64,000 nucleotides of DNA, from contig CAWUHX010000250.1 of assembly GCA_963922205.1 (NCBI GenBank), forward strand, positions 62,001 through 126,000. Direction: 5' to 3'. Under the pieces are notes generated by a model. The model searched no databases, was not told where the DNA came from, and worked only from the letters and a program-made list of their open reading frames with translations. A program made the translations under genes and the position numbers. This DNA is from Romanomermis culicivorax (Eukaryota > Nematoda > Enoplea > Mermithida > Mermithidae). Shown in pieces: positions 1-12,176 of this stretch. Position 1 is the first letter of the stretch. Each line of letters begins with the position of its first letter.

Positions 1-66
1 TGTGGCATTTTTAAGCGAAAAACGATATTGCGCAAATGACAGAAAAATTATGACCACTTTCGCCAA

Positions 67-1860
67 ATGAAATGAAATGAAAAATATTTATTGCTCTTAC
101 ACAAAACAAAAGGAAAGAAAAATGCAAAGCGAAATACATAATATAATGTCATATAAAGAATAAGATTAGTAAATCAACACCCCAGAAATGTAAATATATT
201 GAGAAATAGATAAATCATGCAGCAGGTTGCAAAGGCTACTTGAAAAGTAACAACTTATATGCACCCCCCAATTCAATTATCAAAGTTTAGAAGTTTAATT
301 TTTTCTTTGAAAGTGTGCCAACTGGGAGAATTAACTATATCAAAAGATAAAGAGTTCCAGACATTAATATAATGCTTTAAAAAATCAAACTGGCAAACAG
401 TAGTATGAACTGACTTTATTGTCAATCTTAGATCATGATTATGACACGTATTGTCGTTGTTTATAGCGAAAAAGTCATCAGGATTTAGAATTGTTTTTTT
501 GTGGATTATGTTGTACATGGTACAGAGGGCAGATTCTAATCTACCAATATCGAGCTTGCATAGACCTAGCTTTTGAAGTCTATCTTCATAGGACAAACCA
601 GATTTATGACCAAAAATCTTTCTGGTAAATCTACGTTGAACATTTTTGATGTAGCTAGCATACGTCCGCTAAAAAATGTGGATTCCATACTGAACAACAG
701 TATTCTAATATTGGACGTACATAAGTAATGAAAGCCTTTGCTAGAGTATTTTTCTCAGGGGAGACGAAAGACTTGAGAATGAAAGTAGACCTATTAAAGG
801 CATTTTTTACCATGTATCTATAGTGTTCTTTAAACTTCATATTAGGAGATATAAGAATTTCCAAATCTTTAACATAACTTGCGTTTGATAGAAGATGTTG
901 GTAAGAAAGTGTATATTGACACGATGGGTTTTTTGCACCTAAATACAAGACATCACTTTTTGTTGTAGATATAGGAATTGCCAAGTGGTAGACCAATTTG
1001 AAAGAGTATCAAGGTCTTGTTGAAGAATCATTGAATTTGTTGATACATTGAAAATTTTAGATCATCTTCAAAAACAAAAATTTCGCTTTTGATATTGTCA
1101 ATAATGTCATTTATGTACAAAAGAAACAAAGTTGGACCTAATACACTGCCTTGGGGCACACCATTAGACACTTTGAACTTAGATGATATGGAGTTTCCAA
1201 TTTTGACCCTTTGAAATCTATTCTTAAGATAATTTGATATCCAGCTTTGAAGGGGAATGAGAAACTGATTCAAAGGCCTTGGCAAAGTCAATGTTCACTA
1301 TGTCTAAGGAGTGTCCTTTGTCCAACTGATTTAACCATGAGTTTTTACATTTGAGTAACTGTAGTTCGCAGGATCTATGTTTTAGGAAACAAAACTGTTG
1401 ATCTGCTAAAAGGTTATGCTGATGAAGGAAACTTAAAATTTTATTATTAATAATTTTTTTCATAATTTTGCATAGGACTGAACATAGGGAAACAAGACGA
1501 TAATTTTCAACCAGGGCTGAGTCACTTTTTTTGAAAATAGGAAGAACAGTTGCGAAATTCCATAACTTATAAAGGTTGCTCGTCTGGAAAGAAATTTCAA
1601 AAATTGATGAAAGTGGTTGGGCCAAATGTGTAGCAAGTTTTGTGATCAAAAAAGCACAAAGATTGTTGGGTCCCAGTACTGTGGATGGCTTGATGCTTTT
1701 TATGGCTGTTAAAACAATGGGAATGTTGAAAGATACTGATGCCAGAACAACGTTTGATCAGTTTTTCAACTCAGGTGAAGTGTCATTATCCGTGTAAAAA
1801 CAGATGCAAAATAATCATTAAAAAGTTCACATTTCACATTATTATCTACGATATTAGAAT
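67..1860 (-). pseudogene. Non-LTR retrotransposon reverse transcriptase remnant (CR1/Jockey-like)
   Basis: Reading from 1860 down to 270, four open pieces in shifting frames match one reverse transcriptase in order. The N-terminal part has an IKSIKPSTVLGPN-like motif near 1690 and LPIFKKSD near 1530. The core at 1028-1291 holds NGVPQGSVLGP. The catalytic box reads FEDD (about 1061-1072) where family members have F/YADD. A thumb region follows at 655-996, with a C-terminal tail at 273-596 containing a YEDRLQKLGL motif typical of CR1/Jockey-like elements. The 3' end on this strand is a short run of three AATGA units (66-80), like the microsatellite tails of such elements. No endonuclease domain is present, so the copy is 5'-truncated and dead through frameshifts. 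The clade assignment is inference; RT identity is clear. Confidence 0.85.
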
Positions 1861-4612
1861 CTCGATGTACTAAAAAGTCGTGCTTTCCATACAACCAGAG
1901 CATTGTTTTTGGGCACTTATGCACTTAGGGACCTCTGTATCTTTTTGGTTTTCTAACGGGTAAAGTACAGACAGCATAAATTTCCGTTTCTGATGCATGG
2001 GCTGCCCCACCAGTAATATCAGTCGATATCCGATGATCAATATCATCAGCCTAAATCTTTCCAAATTATAACGTGTGTATAAGTGAGACAACACTCTTTG
2101 CATCATAATTCAATCTTTTTGTTCTCCTTGGAATCCTTCTAAATAATAAAACTAGAGCAAGTCGTATTTTATAGATTTTCACCTATAACTGAGAATCTGA
2201 GCGCATGGTCCACTAACCTATATAAATTTATAACAAAAAATTCTAGTGCTCAAGCAATTTTGATCACAGTATTAATTTTTGTCTTTTCATTAAATGCTTG
2301 CAAATTGAAGAATAACCAAGATTGATATCATACGGTTCAGTCGAAAGTTTCACTATAGAAATTTTCAGTCTGAATGTTGTTTAACATTAGTTGAGTAAGC
2401 TTGCAGGGCCAACATAAAATTATAAAAATGCACTTGCTTTAAAGTTTCATCAATAAATTTCATTTTTAGTTTATATGCTTATACTTTTTAAGTATCAGTC
2501 AGCATACCGCATCAAAAGTTCCGATACATCCCTGGTGTAAACTGATGTAAGTGTAAACATGACTATCTGCCTTAAAGAAGTGTGAACTATAGTGGACTGT
2601 GTGTCATTTACCTACTTTAGGGCCCTATGCATAAAGGCTGATACGTGTTTGTTAAATCGTTAACACCGCTTAACTTCAACTCATATGCATAAAGGCGAGT
2701 TAAGTGCCACTCAGCTAACTTGCATTAGACTCGACTTCAGCATTTAAACACGAGTTAAAATGACTCATCTCATGTTAAGTTCCCGTTGAAAGATGAAATA
2801 ACAGTCATTTTATTCACTCATTCTAAGTCTTAGAAAGCCAAATTTTTGTGTATATAACGAATATATAACGAGCTATTTAATTTTAGACAAAATATTCATA
2901 TTCCAATTTTCATGAATGCTTTCACGTCTTCATTCAGAATTAATTATTGAATCCTTATATAAACTTTGATGAATTTTGCAAATTTTATGTTATGATGACA
3001 ATTCTGTATTTGAAATAGCATTATTTTCTTCTCAATCCAAGAAATTTTGGATTTCTTTGACTGTCTGATTTATCTTTAGCTCCAATGTCAATATTGTCTG
3101 ATTCAAGATATCGAAAATTGAAAAATAATCTATGCTTTTTTTGTACAATAGAATGTGAGTTTTCAAATAAAACTGAATTCTAATTTTTACAACTTGTGGA
3201 AATCACACATGGGAAAAAGGTGATGAAAAATAACTTCAGCATAAACCAAGATTAAACTCTGAAGAAAATTGCATGACAGTTAAATCTCAAACCTCAATTA
3301 TAGGGCCATCAATAAAGCCAACTGGAAAATGGATATTTTTTAAAATCCTACCTGACCAAGCACTTGCAGCGATATCACTCAAATATTTTTTCGAAGAATA
3401 TTTTCAGTCAGCACCAGGTATGCTCTGCCAAAATTTTTCAGGCGGAAGGATGTAGAAGGAAAATTTAGGAGGTGTACAACCACTTTTTCCATTTTTAAAG
3501 CTCAGGCAAGGGAGAAGTTTTACCCCACTACCCCTCATGTTCATTTATGGTCAGCACAACAGCAAAGTTTTCTCCAAAAATCTTTTTTTCTGTAAAATGC
3601 TTTTTGTTGAGAAATAAATGAAAAACACTTCATACCTTTATCATATCTGTTCACTAACTAATAGTCTTTTGCCCTGATGAGTCTCAGAAAGAAAAAATAT
3701 GCCCATGAAAATTATGAACAACATGTGTATGTGGCCGCCCTTTCCCTCTGATGAACTGTAACAGTTGTAATATAACTTCAAAAAAGAGAAGTATTGGCTT
3801 GCAATTTATGATCATCTTCAGTTAGATTTCTGTATTCCTATGCACATTAAAAAATCAAGAATGGAACATAACAGTAATGGTTGCCAGTTTTAAGAATCCA
3901 GGGAAACATTAAACATTTTTGAGCATCAAACTGACATGAAATGTTAGTCTGTTTACTTCGCACTATTCATATGACTCAATGTCATTTATAATACACATAG
4001 AAACTATTTTGAGACAATGAACCTACAATCCAATATTCTATTATGAAGATTGTTAGGCTACTGTAGTCTTAGATGATGTAAATGACCTTTGGGTTTATAC
4101 AAAGGAAGCTGCTCCACTTTTGACCACAGACTAACAACACAAACACACCAAAACTCTCTCACACAGACTCTTGAATACCTTCACCAATACTTCACTAAGT
4201 CTCACGCAGAAAACCTTGACACATAGCTCAGGAGCTCCTACCCAAGTCTCCAACCCTAATCTTAAAAAACCTTCCACCACCCTCACAAAACAATGCAAGT
4301 TACCATATAAAGCTTGTATTGGGAATGTAGGGCAACCTCATCAATAATAAGCAAAATGAATAAATAAAGATGATAGGGGCGATGCCAATTCATACCAAAA
4401 ACTAACAAGAATGAAAAAACATCAAAAATGCAAAATAGTGGCATCACAAATCTATGCAAATTTGTTGTTTTCTTTCTTGCCACTTTTCGCTGCATCCACC
4501 GCCTGCGCGCCCACGCCCGAAGTTGAACACATGCACTTACAGTAACCCTGACGTCCCTCAGCCCTCAAAACAGACCCATGGCATCTGGAAATCTCTCTCC
4601 AGCCCATACCTG
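1861..4612. other. Gene-free stretch
   Basis: AT-rich sequence with only short spurious reading frames. A 12-bp motif, ATGCATAAAGGC, occurs twice (2627-2638 and 2685-2696) inside a segment rich in GTTAA/TTAAC, which could be debris of a small DNA transposon. I see no other structure. Confidence 0.5.
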
Positions 4613-4800
4613 TAAGACCTCTGACTAGTTGGGGGGGAGGGGTAGAAAAAAGTTGAAATTTTTCCCAAAAAAGGTCAAAAAATGTGCACTTTTTTGCAAA
4701 TTTTTCTAATTTTTTCCAAACTGGGGGGGGGGCGTTGGGGGGTTGGATGAATTTGGGTACATGGTTGGCCAAGTTGGAGGGGTCCCCCCAAACCCCCAAG
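4613..4800 (+). repeat. G-rich interspersed repeat, copy 1
   Basis: This segment begins TAAGACCTCTGACTAGTT and continues with G runs, a TTTTTCCCAAAAAAGGTC stretch and ACATGGTTGGCCAAGTTGG. The same blocks occur in reverse orientation at 11960-12176, so this is one copy of a dispersed repeat of about 200 bp. Frames through it are homopolymer artefacts. Confidence 0.7.
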
Positions 4801-5500
4801 TGCAGGTGAGTGCCATACTGAGATGCAAAACCAAATGACAGTTTTCACCAGAAAGCAACTCTTTGGGATACCCTCTCCAAATTGCAATCCTGCCTCCTAC
4901 CAGGTCCTCCAAGTGACGGTGACTTTGACCACACCAATCAGCAGGGCATTCCTTTCCAGGCTATAGGGACAGTCTTGAACATAGTTTGGTCTGGACTTTG
5001 CAATAGGATCTGTGCCTAGATCTGGGGCGCCGCTGTTCCTCTTCTCCCATGGACTTGGTTTTTCTAGCATAAGAGTTGGGTTACTGTAGGTGCTCTTCTG
5101 TGGTCGGCTGCTTGTCCCCTTACCCCATCCAATACAGCTAAACAGCAAAAAACCTTTTTTCTCATATTTACACTTTGAATTTACCTGATTTACGAATTAA
5201 ATTTACAATAATGAATTTAAAATTTCATGTCTTCTTTTTCAGGCCCTTAAATCAATAGGAATACAGCAAAAAATACGAGGGCTATATACACTCCTGAAAA
5301 GAGAGAGGGAAAATTAAAATTTTAGCTGGGCAAATCTGTGCACCCGAAATGAGAAAAAATTAAAAATTTTAAAGCAACAAAATATTGAGATAATAAGTTT
5401 TTTCGTATTTTATTTGTGTTTTTGTATTTTATATTTTTTGTAATGAAATTTGTACAAAATAACTATTTTTAGTCCAAAAATTATGCAGCTATAAATTAAT
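4801..5500. other. Gene-free stretch
   Basis: No supported gene. The second half is A/T-rich. A - strand frame at 4897-5148 has no recognisable motif. Confidence 0.4.
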
Positions 5501-7640
5501 ATTGTTGCCCGCTGCCTCCATATCCACCATACTGAAAGCTGCCAGGGCAAGGATAGGGACAACCTCAGTTTCCGCAACCCCTGAGGAATCCCTCATAAAC
5601 TCCTCGAGGCACATTCAGGTGAGGGGGCCCAGCCTAGCCTGACCTCTAAATGGTTGAGCATTAACCATCCTCAAAGCCTGCACTTGACACTGACCTCGCT
5701 CCCAGCCTTGGCGGTATCCCCCTCCAGTTCCTCTGGGGTACTGACCCTGAGCGCAACTTACGGAAGAGGCTCCAGAGGTGGAGGCACTCAACTTATCTTG
5801 GCTTTGCTGGTTTGCAAATGGAATCTTGAATACTCCAGGTTGTTGCCAGCTCTGCAAATGTCACAAGTGTGGCGAGTGTTGGCTTCTGCTCCTAGATGTA
5901 TCCCTAGGTTTATGCTCAGTTAAAATCAGAATTTTAAAGAGTTGTCCTTCATCATCCTCAGCTTTATGAAACTTCCCAGAAAACCTCAGACAACCTTCTC
6001 TTAGTAGCCATATCAAGTGCAGTTCGCTGGTGCACCTGCATTTGGTTGGCATATGCTTCCCTGAATGTGGTACTACCCTCTCCTCGCAAATGAGTGGCAT
6101 AATACTTCTCTGTAACAAATGCTTTGGCCCATGCATCAACTGCACCAATGTGCCTCAGGCCTAACTGTTGCTGTACCAATTTTAGCAAAACCATGGTACA
6201 ATAAGTATTTCATGGCTGCCATCACTGTCTCTTCATTAAAATTGTGAAACCAGATGGGCATCATCTTGATCCAGATGTATTCCCAAATGGGTTCAGGAAC
6301 ATTTATGTGATCCTACAGGAAATCACCTTGAACTTCAAAGTGATTCCCATAGTTCTCATAAAGTTCTTCGACTCCATTATTAACTAATGCCCAGAATATT
6401 TGATTTCTATCATCATCTGGCATATCTTGAGCAAAAAATTCAATAATCTCCAGAGTTTAAAAATCGTTTTTTCCCTTCACTATAGGAAATTTCTTATGGA
6501 CATTCCAGTAGTCTCTCAAAGCAGAGCTCAAGTACTCCAAAGTGACTTCCTTGTCCTTACCTCTTTTTCTCAGCTTCATGGACTCAGGTCCTGAAACTTG
6601 AGTCTGTTTTTTCCCACAAGAACTGCTCTGGGTCTGCTGAGAGGTCTGTTCTGATGATGTGGGCTTCGCCCATGTCCCTTTAGATGTACTACTCACTTGG
6701 GAGGCAGCAGTCTTACTAGGGATTTTCACGGTAGCGGACATCAACTGCACTTAACTCATAGAACTTGAAGTTACAGGTGTCTGGCTCATCATCATGCCTT
6801 TACTCTTTGATTTAGTCTATCAGTCAATAATCTCATCAATCCAATAAATTTCGAATCCATTGCCACTGCACTAGTCATTTGATCAGATATTTCTTTGACG
6901 TCTTCTCCTTCATGCTTCTTGCCCTTTTGGCCTTTCAGGTGATTTTTTGTCGTCCTAATCATTCAATTTCATCATCTGTACAACCCTTTTCTCTAAATTG
7001 CTGCACCTCTTCGGCAGTATAAACACCTTGGAATACTGCTATCTATCGAGGGATCTCTCTGTGGTCCTTGAACTACTGGGGCCTTCTTGCTGACTGCAGG
7101 TTGGGTAACCTGCATACTAGCTGGTGCTGCAACTACTTGTGGAAAATTATAAGCAGTAGATGGCTGGATTGGAGCTTGAAGGACTGTAGGCGCTGCCATA
7201 GGTGTAGGCTGTGCCATCTGCCTTCTGCTCTGCAAGCTTTAGAATGAAGATTTCTGTTTGCCTTTCAATCTCCTTCTCAACTTGCTCCCTGAGCTTAGCT
7301 TCTATTTCTGCAACTGTTAGTTCTACAGCAATTTTAATCAAATTACTCGCATCCAACATCTGATCCGCTCTAACATCCATCCCTGAAAGTAAACTTTCAG
7401 TCTGGTCCACTAAAGAAGTTACATGTGATTTGTCATCAGACTGTGCAGATGTTTCAACAGTAACCTCTTTGTCAACTTCTAAATCATCTGCAGTCTGGTT
7501 CAAATCTATGGGCGTATTGAGGTCTGCAGGTATCACTTGTTGCTGTGCTTGCGCCACAACAGGCTCAGACTGCATCTCTTGCACCTGAGCTACCTTATTA
7601 CTCTACCTTTTTTGGTTCCGATTGCTTATCCGCCATTGTG
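5500..7640 (-). pseudogene. Decayed low-complexity protein with Gly/Arg-rich C-terminus, downstream part of exonuclease-bearing gene
   Basis: The - strand has coding-like pieces in order. A Q/V-rich start near 7600 is followed by a charged helical segment with coiled-coil character (around 7260-7330, reading IEAKLREQVEKEIERQTE). A Ser/Thr/Lys-rich part lies at 6457-6750, then an acidic/aromatic helical part around 6200-6450. The C-terminus is Gly/Arg/Tyr-rich (PRGTGGGYRQGWERG near 5700, then GSFQYGGYGGSGQQY near 5530). Frames change several times and carry stops. It follows the exonuclease region directly on the same strand and may be the rest of the same gene or a second ORF of a retroelement. 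The RGG-like tail suggests RNA binding by analogy only. I do not recognise the family. Confidence 0.45.
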
Positions 7641-8809
7641 CTTACCTTGGCACTTTTGGTTTGTGCCATCAGCTGCTTACCTATCAGCATAATAATCACC
7701 TTCTTGCCCGCATGCGTAATTTAGAACCCAGGCTGATCCGACAGTAAAGTTTTTTCATGAAATGGCAGCTGGTAATTCGGAACCTATTCAGGTTGATAAG
7801 CCACTATGCTTTCCCTTTGATTCTCCTCCACCAAATCCTTGCTTAAGTCGATTGGAAATTGTAAACCAGGCGCTCTGACTGCAATTTGATAAAAATAAAA
7901 TGTTTGATAGCAGTATGGATTGGTCTTGTACTGTAGGCATTCATCCAAATGATGTTTGCGATCTGGCGGCACTGATTCCTATGATCTCGTTTTGGGCCAA
8001 AATTCAATTGGCGTAAACCTGAATCAATTACCCCAGCAGGTAATGGCATCACCCTTAGTTGGCCTATGCACTTCCCTCACTGGCAAACTACTATTAAATG
8101 CCAGATATTGACCATACCTTCCTCCTCTCCACAACAACTTTAAAAGTAACTCCTCACCTTCTGGGCTAAAAGAATTTGAGTAGTTGTGGTCAAAGAGAGT
8201 AATCAAATACTCTTCTGACTCTTCTCTACTATGCTGCCAAAACAAATGAAACCTTAAGGGAAGCTTCTTGCATGCTGCTTCCAAATTCTTAAAATTGTGT
8301 TCAACCAATATTTCAGAATAATAGGCAATGTCCATTCTCCAATGTTGCCTTACATACGAGTCTTTACCATTTGGTATATTGACTGGTTCATACTCATAGT
8401 AATCAACTTCTACTGAGGTAATTTCCAGCAGCTGTTGAGTTTCCTGTCAATACCTCAGGAAATTTTGGTACAAAACCATAGACACTGGTTCATCAAGTTT
8501 ATGATAATTTTTACCTTGATTTACCAGGTCTACAAGCTTTTTTGTAATCCCAGCTTGAATCTTCGTTTCCAACAAAGCTTCTTCAAACTCTGCATCTTCA
8601 CATAACGCGTCATAACCATCAACCTTTTTGCTTGACAGTGTAATCCGGATGGATTCCTTTGGAGATTTTGATGTCTCTACTTCTACTTGGATTAGCCTTG
8701 TAGTGAGGGAAACAGTACTCCATATGGCCTCCAAATAAGGTGTCCAACTGGGCAGCCATACAGGCATACATTTCCTGTCTCATTATGTGATAAGTACGAG
8801 AAGATTGTG
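7641..8809 (-). pseudogene. Unrecognised decayed coding region downstream of exonuclease domain
   Basis: The - strand pieces at 8447-8767, 8024-8335 and 7784-7972 read as one protein with amino-acid composition typical of real coding sequence (acidic, Tyr/Leu-rich, for example YDALCEDAEFEEALLETK). It is interrupted by stops and at least one frame change near 8700. It continues from the exonuclease region across the transposon at 8820-9499, whose target duplication lies inside the reading frame. No motif was recognised and the function is unknown. Confidence 0.45.
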
Positions 8810-8819
8810 GCTCTTCCAC

Positions 8820-9499
8820 AGTGTTTTTTTTTGTATGGGACAAAGATTTTTGGTCTCGTACAAAGATTTTTTGATGATCTTTGTACAACATACAAAGATT
8901 TTTTCAAGATTTTTTTTACTGATGATAAGGTAAAAATATTGTTTTACTAAAATAAATTTTATACCTCGTCTTCATTTTTGCTTCTAAGTTCCAATTTCTA
9001 GCTGTATTTTGCTTCCTATCTATTCAAAAATCATATGTATTTGTTGTATGATTGATTGCAAATTCATAACACTGCTCCTTTGAGATAATCTTCTCTATTT
9101 TAGATTATGTCTCAAAAAAATCTATTACAATTAAAAAAATTTAAAAGGGTTGCTGGCAAAAAAATCCGTCGCAAAGAAACGTCCCAGAATTTGCAAAATG
9201 ATTCGGAAGAATCTCATTTAGATGACGAGTGAGCTTCTGAATTTTTGAATTGTCTGACTTGAAATGCCATAAATTTTCGCAATTTAAACATGTTGATAGT
9301 AATAAATTTTTAAAACTTATAAATTTCATTCTTATGTACTTTTTACATGCACTTATGTTCAAATTCTTTGATAATTTTTGTGTAAATTTTTAAGCTCTTT
9401 GTGCATGCTGCTATTATTACACTGTACAAACAAAAAATCTTGCGTACAAAAATTTTTTTTCGATTTTTGTACACGTACAAAGAGGCTCGTAAAAAAACT
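8820..9499. mobile_element. Non-autonomous DNA transposon (10-bp target duplication)
   Basis: The element is flanked by perfect 10-bp direct repeats GCTCTTCCAC (8810-8819 and 9500-9509). Its ends are weakly inverted: left AGTGTTTTTTTTTGTA, right end in reverse complement AGTTTTTTTACGAG. Both ends carry copies of a TACAAAGATTTTT-like subterminal repeat. There is no transposase. A 9-10-bp target duplication is typical of Mutator-like elements, so that assignment is an inference. The insertion splits the decayed exonuclease gene. Confidence 0.7.
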
Positions 9500-9509
9500 G
9501 CTCTTCCAC

Positions 9510-10580
9510 TTACGGGCTTCCACAATACATTTCCAGGAAGTTCTCACCATGTATCGAATTAAAAATCCTATACATCCTGAAAGCCATCAACTGAATTTGG
9601 TCACCTTTCATCAAGTTATGAGGAAAATATTGACACACGACCTCAACCTCCTTAGCTAACTCGTAACAGAAAAAATCTTGAAAAACCATTAATAAGTAGT
9701 AGGCATCAAGTGCTGCATACCTAATTTCAAAAGTAGTTAATTCTGCCTACAGAATTGTTCACTTTGTGTTCTCTGGCAGAAGTCGATTTGGAAATAACTG
9801 ACATCCGCCAAATATAACTCCAGAAACAACCCCTTCAGCTTGAACATTTGGGGCACAGTCCTAACTTCCTGGACATGGTCAAAAATCTATGATTCAGCTG
9901 GTCTACCTTGGCAACATCATAATGGTCAGGGCGGTGCCCAGGATTTTTTCATGGGGGGGGCAGACTAGATTTTTTCACTGAATAGTCCCAGAAAATGTTG
10001 ATCTTATGCGGATATACTGTGTGCATACTGACTCAAAGGGGGGGAAGCCACTCCCCACCCCCCTTGTGCATGGCCCTGATAATGGCCATATGAAGACATA
10101 ATTTTATGCTTGCTATCTTTAGTTAAATCAAAAGCCTGGTTTTTTTGACCAACTCCATTAACATTCCAAATAGCAACTAGATCTGTAATCAAGTTGTATC
10201 CAACAATAAGCATGTCGGAATCTAGGAGCTCATGAATGAGTTCCTTTCCTTCGGCATGACTACTAAAGTTTCTACAATGAAGATATCTCCAGTTACCATC
10301 AAGAAGCTAATAAGTCTAGCAAACTCCTTCCCTAATGGATTGTCAACCCCAGAAGTTGCAAAAGCTGTAGTCACATACTCCTGCCTCACTTTTTCCATTT
10401 CAAAACTGATGATTTGCTGACCTCAAAAACAGCTATCTTTCAGTGTTTTGATCATTTCAGCAAGGTTACTGCTTTTGACCATTTTCAGTTCCGTTAGTTC
10501 GCACAGATATCATCCAAAGTTCATTGGGAACCATCTTTCTAACTTGCCAACTCTGATATCACACTTAATGTTATAGTCTA
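9510..10580 (-). pseudogene. DEDDy 3'-5' exonuclease domain (EXD/WRN-exo type), decayed exon
   Basis: The exonuclease family removes nucleotides from 3' ends of RNA or DNA using four acidic residues and a Tyr. On the - strand an acceptor-like TTTCTAG near 10574 leads into the domain start around 10470 (LAEMIKTLKDSC). Exo I follows near 10400 as ISFEMEKV, with Glu where the first Asp is expected. A strand reading ISFLMVTGDIFIVET comes next, then Exo II as VGYNLITDLVAIW near 10195. Exo III is near 9720 and reads EIRYAALDAYYLL, with the DEDDy-type Tyr. Frame changes near 10260, 9850 and 9740 and several stops make it a pseudogene. A hAT MITE (9927-10078) sits between Exo II and Exo III. EXD1-like ancestry is possible but not shown. 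Confidence 0.7.
9927..10078. mobile_element. hAT-like MITE, copy A
   Basis: Terminal inverted repeats start CAGGGCGGTGCCCAGG and end GTGCATGGCCCTG. The 8-bp flanks ATAATGGT (9919-9926) and ATAATGGC (10079-10086) differ at one base. A CAGGG terminus with an 8-bp target duplication is the hAT signature. The interior has G and C runs and a TTTTTTCA stretch. A second copy lies at 20790-20949. Confidence 0.85.
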
Positions 10581-11266
10581 GAAATTCAAAAAAATATTAA
10601 ATAACTTTTAGAAAACATATTCACCATAACTACAAAATGTACAGACAACAGTTAATTTTCACCTTCACCACAAACAGTAAACACAAATAGCAAGTAGGGG
10701 AAATATGAAGGTGCCAAATATATATTGGGTTAGTGTTGGCAGATATTTAAAGTACAAGTGCAGCCCTGACTTCTACCTTACTAGGGAGTGCATGCACAGA
10801 CCATCTGTATCCTCCATCAATTGACTGCTAGCCCTTTCAATCCAACTCCCAAAACAACCTATCCAATCAACGATTTGAGAATTTCCAAGAATAGATTGAG
10901 AAAGACTTACCTATTTACACAATTTTGAGGAAATTCTTAAAAATTTGAGAAAACAAATTTGACGATTAGGAACAATTTTGAAATTATCTACCCAAAGATG
11001 ACAGAATGCTACACTCTACTTCTCCATCACTTAGACAAATTTATTCAATTCCCTAAGTGTGTAGGAAAATTGTAAAGTTTCGCAAAAAGTCCAAATTTTG
11101 CACTTAAGGCAGCTTTGCCAAAACTCATCACAAGTTTGACAGAATAAGCTTGTACCCATTTGTTTTTGAGAATTGTTAAGGCCTTCCTTTAGACACCTAC
11201 GGGCTATGACTTCCTGCCTTGCCCAATTTAGAAATAAATTAATTAATTAAATTAAGTTACTCACCA
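10581..11266. other. Probable intron of the decayed exonuclease gene
   Basis: On the - strand this stretch runs from a GTGAGTAAC donor-like site just below 11268 to a TTTCTAG acceptor-like site near 10575. It contains no coding motif. Confidence 0.45.
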
Positions 11267-11425
11267 TCGATGAAGAAATACTAGTCATCCTGTTGCACTT
11301 GCAGCTGTCCGTAGGTCATGTGAGGGTCTGTGACCATATATTGTTTCATTCAGTCACCATTGGGCAGCCGCAACATTTCTGGATCTTTTTCAATAATCTT
11401 GTTTAAATCGGGGTTATCAATTTTT
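11267..11425 (-). pseudogene. Upstream exon of the decayed exonuclease gene
   Basis: The - strand reads as coding sequence of about 50 codons (NPDLNKIIEKDPEMLRL, later MVTDPHMTYGQLQVQQ) with two in-frame stops. It ends at ATCGATG followed by the splice donor GTGAGT. Frame and strand fit the exonuclease exon that starts near 10574. No domain was recognised. Confidence 0.45.
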
Positions 11426-11514
11426 AAATTTTGGAAATAAATTTATAGAGCCGAAAAATCGACAAAGTTTGCACTCTCGCTACTTTTTGTCTCTTTTCAC
11501 TCTAAACCTTGTAC

Positions 11515-11956
11515 TTGGTCCATTTGTACTGGTACAAGCGATCTCTCAAAAACCGTTTGTACTCCAAAATTCGCGAAAAATTACTGAAAAAGGGATTCAT
11601 TGTTATAAAATGCAACAAACATGCTGTGAAATATGAATACGTTGGCTATTTCCATGAGACACATAAGAAGGCTACAAATTGAGACACATAAAACACTTGA
11701 TCATGAGGCGCATAACATGCACTAGTGAAATACTCCACAAAAAGCTTTTATTATTATGCCACAGCTTCTAGTTTGTCGCTTTCGATGTGGACACATAACA
11801 AACAAGTCCTACAAAGTCCATTGATACTGAATACTGACAGCTGTTGAGTAACAAAAAAAATTTTTGTCCAAAAATTTTCGTTTGTACCAGTACAAACGAA
11901 GCCCAAATTTTCGTTTGTACTCCGGACCCTTTCGTTTGTAAAGTACAAAAAAAAAC
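11515..11956. repeat. Transposon fragment related to the 8820-9499 element
   Basis: The right end, in reverse complement, starts AGTGTTTTTTTTTGTACT, matching the terminus of the element at 8820. It carries several TTCGTTTGTAC / GTACAAACGAA subterminal copies (11880-11945), and GTACTGGTACAAGCGA-like copies start near 11520. The left boundary is not resolved. Confidence 0.45.
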
Positions 11957-11959
11957 ACT

Positions 11960-12176
11960 GGTTGGGCCCCCCCCCCCCCAACTTGGCCAACCATGTACCC
12001 AACATCACCCAACCCCCCCCCCCCCTCCTCCAGTTTGAAAGAAATAAAAAAATTTGCAAAAAAGTGTATGTTTTTTGGCCTTTTTTGGGAAAAATTTCGA
12101 CTTTTTTCGACCCCCTCCCCCGAAATATCGGATTTACCTCCCCCCCCCCCCCCCCCCAACTGGTCGGAGGTCTTAC
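11960..12176 (-). repeat. G-rich interspersed repeat, copy 2 (inverted relative to copy 1)
   Basis: This is the reverse complement of the repeat at 4613-4800. It shares CCAACTTGGCCAACCATGT, a long AAATTTGCAAAAAAGTG stretch and an end reading GGAGGTCTTA. Several C runs of 9-17 bases break any frame. Confidence 0.7.

Noticed and set aside
1576..1797. 73-codon + strand frame
   Set aside because: Complement of the reverse transcriptase N-terminal region of the non-LTR element.
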